A stretch of DNA of 15,896 nt from an uncultured Pseudodesulfovibrio sp. (lineage in GTDB: Bacteria; Desulfobacterota; Desulfovibrionia; Desulfovibrionales; Desulfovibrionaceae): positions 1-15,896 of the forward strand of contig CAMYLL010000019.1 in NCBI GenBank assembly GCA_947259235.1, in the 5' to 3' direction. The position numbers and the translations under genes are program-made. Within the stretch, counting starts at the first letter, position 1. Each line of letters opens with the position of its first letter. The notes below the pieces were generated by a model that was given only the letters and a program-made list of their open reading frames with translations, ran no database searches and was not told where the DNA came from. This document shows, one piece after another, positions 12,920 to 15,896 of this stretch.

Positions 12920-14692
12920 ATGACCAACACGCCCGAGGCCCCGGAAAAAGGCAAGGATTTCATCCGTCTCATCATCGACAAGGACAACCAGACCGGCAAA
13001 TACGACGGCCGGGTCCACACCCGCTTCCCCCCGGAGCCCAACGGCTACCTGCATATCGGACACGCCAAGTCCATCTGCCTCAACTTCGGCCTGGCCCGCG
13101 ACTATCAGGGCAAGTGCAACCTGCGGTTCGACGACACCAACCCGGTCAAGGAAGACGTCGAGTACGTCGATTCCATCCGCGAGGACGTGACCTGGCTCGG
13201 GTTCACGTGGGACGCCAACTTCTACGCATCAGACTATTTCGAGCGCCTCTATTGCATCGCCGAGCTCTTCATCAAGATGGGCAAGGCATATGTTGACCAC
13301 CAGACCCCCGATGAGATCAGGGCCAACCGCGGAACCCTCAAGGAACCCGGGACCGACTCCCCCTACCGCGACCGCACTCCCGAGGAGAACCTCGCCCTGT
13401 TCCGCTCCATGCGCGCGGGCGAGCTGGCCGACGGCGCGTGCATCCTGCGCGCCAAGATAGACATGGCCGCTCCCAACGTGATGCTGCGCGACCCGGCCCT
13501 GTACCGCATCAAGCACGCCAATCACCACCGCACCGGCGACGCATGGTGCATCTATCCCATGTATGACTTCACCCACGGCCTGTCCGACGCCATCGAGGGC
13601 ATCACCCACTCCATCTGCACCCTGGAATTCGAGAACAACCGCCCCCTCTACAACTGGTGCGTGGACACGCTCATGGAAGGGCTGCGCATGCCCGAGCTCT
13701 TCGGCCGCAACGCCGCGATCTACGAGGAGCTGGCCGCCCTGCCCGGCTTCAATGAGCGGCCCTACCAGTATGAGTTCGCCCGGCTGAACATCACGGGAAC
13801 CGTGCTCTCCAAGCGCAAGCTCATCCAGCTCGTGCAGGAAGGTCACGTCCTGGGCTGGGACGACCCGCGCATGCCCACCATCTGCGGCTTCCGCCGCCGT
13901 GGCTATACCCCGGCCTCCATCCGCGACTTCTGCGAGAGGATCGGCGTGGCCAAGTCCGACTCCACGGTGGAATACGCCCTGCTTGAACACTGCGTGCGCC
14001 AGGATCTCAACGACCGCGCGCCGCGCTATCTGGGCGTCATGGACCCGGTCAAGCTGGTCATCGAGAACTACCCAGAGGACGGGCTTGACGAGTTCACCAT
14101 GCCCCTGCACCCCGAGGACGAATCCATGGGCACGCGCGTGGTTCCCTTCTCCCGCGAGCTGTGGATCGAGCGGGCGGACTTCATGGAGGACGCGCCCAAG
14201 AAATTCTTCCGCCTCTCTCCGGGCCGCGAAGTCCGGCTCCGCTTCGCCTACTATGTGACCTGCACCGGGTTCGACAAGGACGCGGACGGCAACATCACGC
14301 AGATCCGCGCCACCTACGACCCCGAGACACGCGGCGGCTGGTCCAAGGACGGCCGCAAGATTAAGGGAACCCTGCACTGGGTCTCCGCCGCCCACGCGGT
14401 GCAGGCCGAGGTCCGCAACTACAGCAACCTCTTCTCCTGCGAGAACCCAAATGCAGTGGGTGAGGGCAAGTGCTTCACGGACTACGTGGACCCGAACTCC
14501 CTGGAAGTCCTGCCCCGGTGCTGGGTGGAGCCCGCCCTGGCCGACATGGAGCCGGGCGTCAACTTCCAGTTCGAGCGCACGGGCTATTACTGCTCGGACT
14601 CCCGCGACCATGCGCCCGGCGACAAACTCGTCTTCAACCGCACGGCCACCCTGCGCGACTCCTGGGCCAAGATTCAGAAGAACATGGCCTAG
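12920..14692 (+). CDS. glnS: glutaminyl-tRNA synthetase
   Basis: Charges tRNA-Gln with glutamine in the cytoplasm. The protein has 590 residues, slightly longer than the usual 550-560. Class I signatures are clear: [18 protein letters not shown] with HIGH at 45-48, [11 protein letters not shown], and the KMSKS-type loop VLSKR at 295-299. [24 protein letters not shown] is characteristic of the Gln/Glu group, and NYSNLF with CWVEPAL fits the C-terminal anticodon-binding beta-barrels. The GlnRS rather than GluRS call rests on the long C-terminal barrel domains and on the closeness of [17 protein letters not shown] to GlnRS. The ATG at 12920 follows AAGGA. It is monocistronic, with a terminator at 14716-14743. 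Its presence implies direct Gln charging, so the organism need not depend on the GatCAB route for tRNA-Gln. Confidence 0.97.
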   Translation: MTNTPEAPEKGKDFIRLIIDKDNQTGKYDGRVHTRFPPEPNGYLHIGHAKSICLNFGLARDYQGKCNLRFDDTNPVKEDVEYVDSIREDVTWLGFTWDANFYASDYFERLYCIAELFIKMGKAYVDHQTPDEIRANRGTLKEPGTDSPYRDRTPEENLALFRSMRAGELADGACILRAKIDMAAPNVMLRDPALYRIKHANHHRTGDAWCIYPMYDFTHGLSDAIEGITHSICTLEFENNRPLYNWCVDTLMEGLRMPELFGRNAAIYEELAALPGFNERPYQYEFARLNITGTVLSKRKLIQLVQEGHVLGWDDPRMPTICGFRRRGYTPASIRDFCERIGVAKSDSTVEYALLEHCVRQDLNDRAPRYLGVMDPVKLVIENYPEDGLDEFTMPLHPEDESMGTRVVPFSRELWIERADFMEDAPKKFFRLSPGREVRLRFAYYVTCTGFDKDADGNITQIRATYDPETRGGWSKDGRKIKGTLHWVSAAHAVQAEVRNYSNLFSCENPNAVGEGKCFTDYVDPNSLEVLPRCWVEPALADMEPGVNFQFERTGYYCSDSRDHAPGDKLVFNRTATLRDSWAKIQKNMA

Positions 14693-14715
14693 ACCAAACC
14701 CACGATCATTCCCCC

Positions 14716-14743
14716 AAAAGACCGCGCCACGCGGTCTTTTTTT
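14716..14743 (+). terminator. Rho-independent terminator of glnS
   Basis: AAAAGACCGCG-CCA-CGCGGTC followed by TTTTTTT, 23 bp after the glnS stop. This is a compact stem with a clean T-run and could also act on the opposite strand. Confidence 0.9.
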
Positions 14744-14850
14744 ATGGACAAGGAGAGCAGCCGCCCCCGTACAAAACGTACGATTCCGTCTCGGCTCGCC
14801 CCCGCCCCCGGTATCGCCGGGAACGCGGTAAAAAAATCACCACAATATTC

Positions 14851-14878
14851 TTGACATTGATTGCTCAATCAATCTACT
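14851..14878 (+). promoter_or_regulatory. promoter of the tetR cassette with operator in the spacer
   Basis: TTGACA (14851-14856) is a perfect -35 and TCTACT (14873-14878) a fair -10, 16 bp apart. The whole spacer, TTGATTGCTCAATCAA (14857-14872), is a perfect palindrome, so a repressor bound here would block polymerase directly. Confidence 0.7.
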
Positions 14879-14909
14879 GAGAAATCACGGACTGATTGAG
14901 TGATCAATC
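14859..14909. promoter_or_regulatory. two tandem TetR-type operators
   Basis: GATTG-N6-CAATC occurs at 14859-14874 and again at 14894-14909, centres 35 bp apart; the second has arms GATTGA/TCAATC. Both lie just upstream of the tetR gene, the first over the promoter and the second over the early transcribed region. Autoregulation by the adjacent TetR is the natural reading, but is inferred. Confidence 0.7.
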
Positions 14910-14940
14910 CATACAGAAACACGAGAGAAGCAGGACAGCG

Positions 14941-15594
14941 ATGGGCAAGAAGAACTCCATACTCAGAGCGGCCCAGGAGGCCTTTGGCCACCAGGGCTTC
15001 ACCGCCACCACGGTCAAGGACGTGGCCGGGCGCGCTCAGGTATCCTTCGGCCTGGTCTCCCACTACTTCGGGAGCAAGCAGGACCTCTTCCTTGCCGCCG
15101 GGTTCGACATGGCCGACCGGCTCTACCTGGAGCTTGAGGGGGCCATCGAAGAGCACATGACGGGCCTGCAATGCGTCCAGGCTTACATGAACACCTATTT
15201 CGACTTCATGGACGGGCACCGTCACCGCTTCCCCATCCTGCTCCGCTGCTCGCCCTTCAGCCACATGGAGCCGGAGATCGACGCCGCCATGGTGGCCGAC
15301 AAGTTCCGCCGGTTCATCGACGTCCTTGAACTCTGCGTCCGACGCGGCATAGAGGACGGAACCATCAGGGAGCTCCCGGTGGAAGACACCGCGCTCATCA
15401 TATACGGCAACATCATAGGCAGCGTGCGCACCAGTCTCCTGACGCCCTACAAATGCGAGGGCCTGTTCGGCGAGACCATCAGCCATGTGACACGCAGCCT
15501 GAAAACAGCGCACGCCGAGGCCGCTGTTGAAGAAATGCCCGGCACGGCGAGGGGTTCGTTTCCCGCTCAACCCGACTCAAACCATCAATCATAA
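14941..15594 (+). CDS. TetR-family transcriptional regulator
   Basis: A 217-residue DNA-binding repressor. Residues 5-50 match the TetR N-terminal domain: ILRAAQEAFGHQGFTATTVKDVAGRAQVSFGLVSHYFGSKQDLFLAA, with the helix-turn-helix at about 22-41. The rest is an alpha-helical ligand or dimer domain with no recognisable ligand type. The ATG at 14941 has AGGA six bases upstream; a TTG at 14896 would lie inside the second operator and is rejected. No efflux or metabolic gene is visible next to it: the only downstream gene is a 40-residue ORF 10 bp away, after which a terminator ends the unit. It probably represses its own operon and perhaps targets elsewhere. Confidence 0.9.
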   Translation: MGKKNSILRAAQEAFGHQGFTATTVKDVAGRAQVSFGLVSHYFGSKQDLFLAAGFDMADRLYLELEGAIEEHMTGLQCVQAYMNTYFDFMDGHRHRFPILLRCSPFSHMEPEIDAAMVADKFRRFIDVLELCVRRGIEDGTIRELPVEDTALIIYGNIIGSVRTSLLTPYKCEGLFGETISHVTRSLKTAHAEAAVEEMPGTARGSFPAQPDSNHQS

Positions 15595-15604
15595 GGAGAG
15601 CGAC

Positions 15605-15727
15605 ATGTTTTCCAATCTCAACATAAGCAAGATCATGGACATTATCATCGGACGCCAGTGCTGGCACCCGTACATCGAATCCTGGAAGTCCTGGGCCCAG
15701 GACTGGACCAGGGATTCGAACTCTTAG
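15605..15727 (+). CDS. unrecognised 40-residue tryptophan-rich small protein
   Basis: I do not recognise this protein. It is 40 residues (MFSNLNISKIMDIIIGRQCW, then a C-terminal half with three more tryptophans at 27, 30 and 34 and a polar end). A short hydrophobic run (about 7-15) and the tryptophans could make an amphipathic or membrane-surface helix, but there is no clear full membrane span. Support for translation: a strong AAGGAG six bases before the ATG, tight 10-bp spacing after tetR, and a terminator downstream. The coding sequence also contains an 18-bp perfect palindrome (15687-15704), so an RNA role is possible too. It may be a small effector or partner in the TetR cassette. Confidence 0.6.
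   Translation: MFSNLNISKIMDIIIGRQCWHPYIESWKSWAQDWTRDSNS
15687..15704. repeat. 18-bp perfect palindrome inside the small ORF
   Basis: AGTCCTGGG and CCCAGGACT abut without a spacer. Outer arms CCTGG (15681-15685) and CCAGG (15708-15712) extend the potential RNA hairpin. It may fold in the mRNA or be a dyad site in DNA. Confidence 0.6.
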
Positions 15728-15832
15728 CCCGAACCGCGTAGCACCTCCAACGGCAGAGAGGATTGGACCGCAACCCACACCCTGAAAGCCCGTGTCAATG
15801 GTTCGGACTCCCGGTACGCCGGGACCCCCCAC

Positions 15833-15865
15833 AAGGGAGCCGCTCAAGCGGCTCCCTTTCCTTTT
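15833..15865 (+). terminator. Rho-independent terminator of the tetR cassette
   Basis: AAGGGAGCCGC-TCAA-GCGGCTCCCTT (15833-15858) is a long perfect stem followed by TCCTTTT. The region between the small ORF and this site (15728-15832) holds only a small TCCCGG-TACG-CCGGGA hairpin (15809-15824) and no gene that I can support. Confidence 0.88.
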
Positions 15866-15896
15866 GATCCATACCGCCGGTCCTCATTCCCGCGGG

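Noticed and set aside
13229..14611. 460-residue minus-strand ORF inside glnS
   Set aside because: Antisense shadow; the sense strand has HIGH and KMSKS-type motifs in the correct order.
14896..14940. TTG 14896 as the tetR start
   Set aside because: The codon lies inside the second operator and has no ribosome-binding site; ATG 14941 starts the domain normally.
15708..15730. tRNA T-arm-like sequence (GAGTTCGAATCCC on the minus strand), possible attachment site
   Set aside because: The flanking bases do not pair into a T-stem, and no acceptor or anticodon arm or CCA end is present; it is explained by the small ORF.
1..15896. CRISPR arrays, insertion sequences, rRNA or tRNA genes
   Set aside because: None seen: no regularly spaced repeats, transposase motifs or tRNA folds were recognised by eye.

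Overview
The window is GC-rich (except in the intergenic promoter regions) and gene-dense. Gene content suggests a deltaproteobacterial sulfate reducer of the Desulfovibrio/Pseudodesulfovibrio type: a Tad pilus locus run by sigma-54, a ferredoxin-nitroreductase fusion and a bacterial GlnRS. The lineage is an inference from gene families and style, not proven by any marker in the window.

Positions 1-4491 (minus strand) hold one block of a Tad/Flp pilus operon. In order of transcription it is flp pilin, cpaA (prepilin peptidase), cpaB, cpaC (secretin), a small lipoprotein-like gene and cpaE/tadZ, which runs off the left edge. The remaining export genes (tadA/cpaF, tadB, tadC) are not in the window and probably lie to the left. 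A consensus sigma-54 promoter (4575-4590) stands in front of flp. A 521-base gene-free stretch (4492-5012) carries this promoter, a palindrome about 120 bp upstream of it, a duplicated structured GC-rich segment and a terminator.

Positions 5013-7641 (minus strand) hold a PAP2-type membrane phosphatase/phosphotransferase and a complete AtoC/NtrC-type sigma-54 response regulator. Divergent from the regulator, a second sigma-54 promoter (7824-7839) drives a plus-strand operon of three secreted or pseudopilin-like Tad genes (7899-10000): TadE-like, TadG-like with a von Willebrand A domain, and a second TadE-like gene, closed by a terminator. The pilus locus is therefore split into two sigma-54 operons that flank their probable activator. 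Both promoters have a palindrome with a GTAGAC core at classical enhancer distance, which makes a plausible self-contained regulon. The TadG-like gene has no usable start codon where one is expected; the sequence looks like an ATGA overlap that has lost one G.

Positions 10216-14692 are ordinary genes: a TPR protein, an orphan amino-acid-type periplasmic binding protein, a convergent ferredoxin-nitroreductase and glutaminyl-tRNA synthetase.

The right end (14851-15865) is a compact cassette. A TetR regulator lies behind a promoter whose -35/-10 spacer is itself a palindromic operator, with a second operator 35 bp downstream. It is followed by an unrecognised 40-residue, tryptophan-rich small ORF with a strong ribosome-binding site and an 18-bp perfect palindrome inside it, then a terminator.
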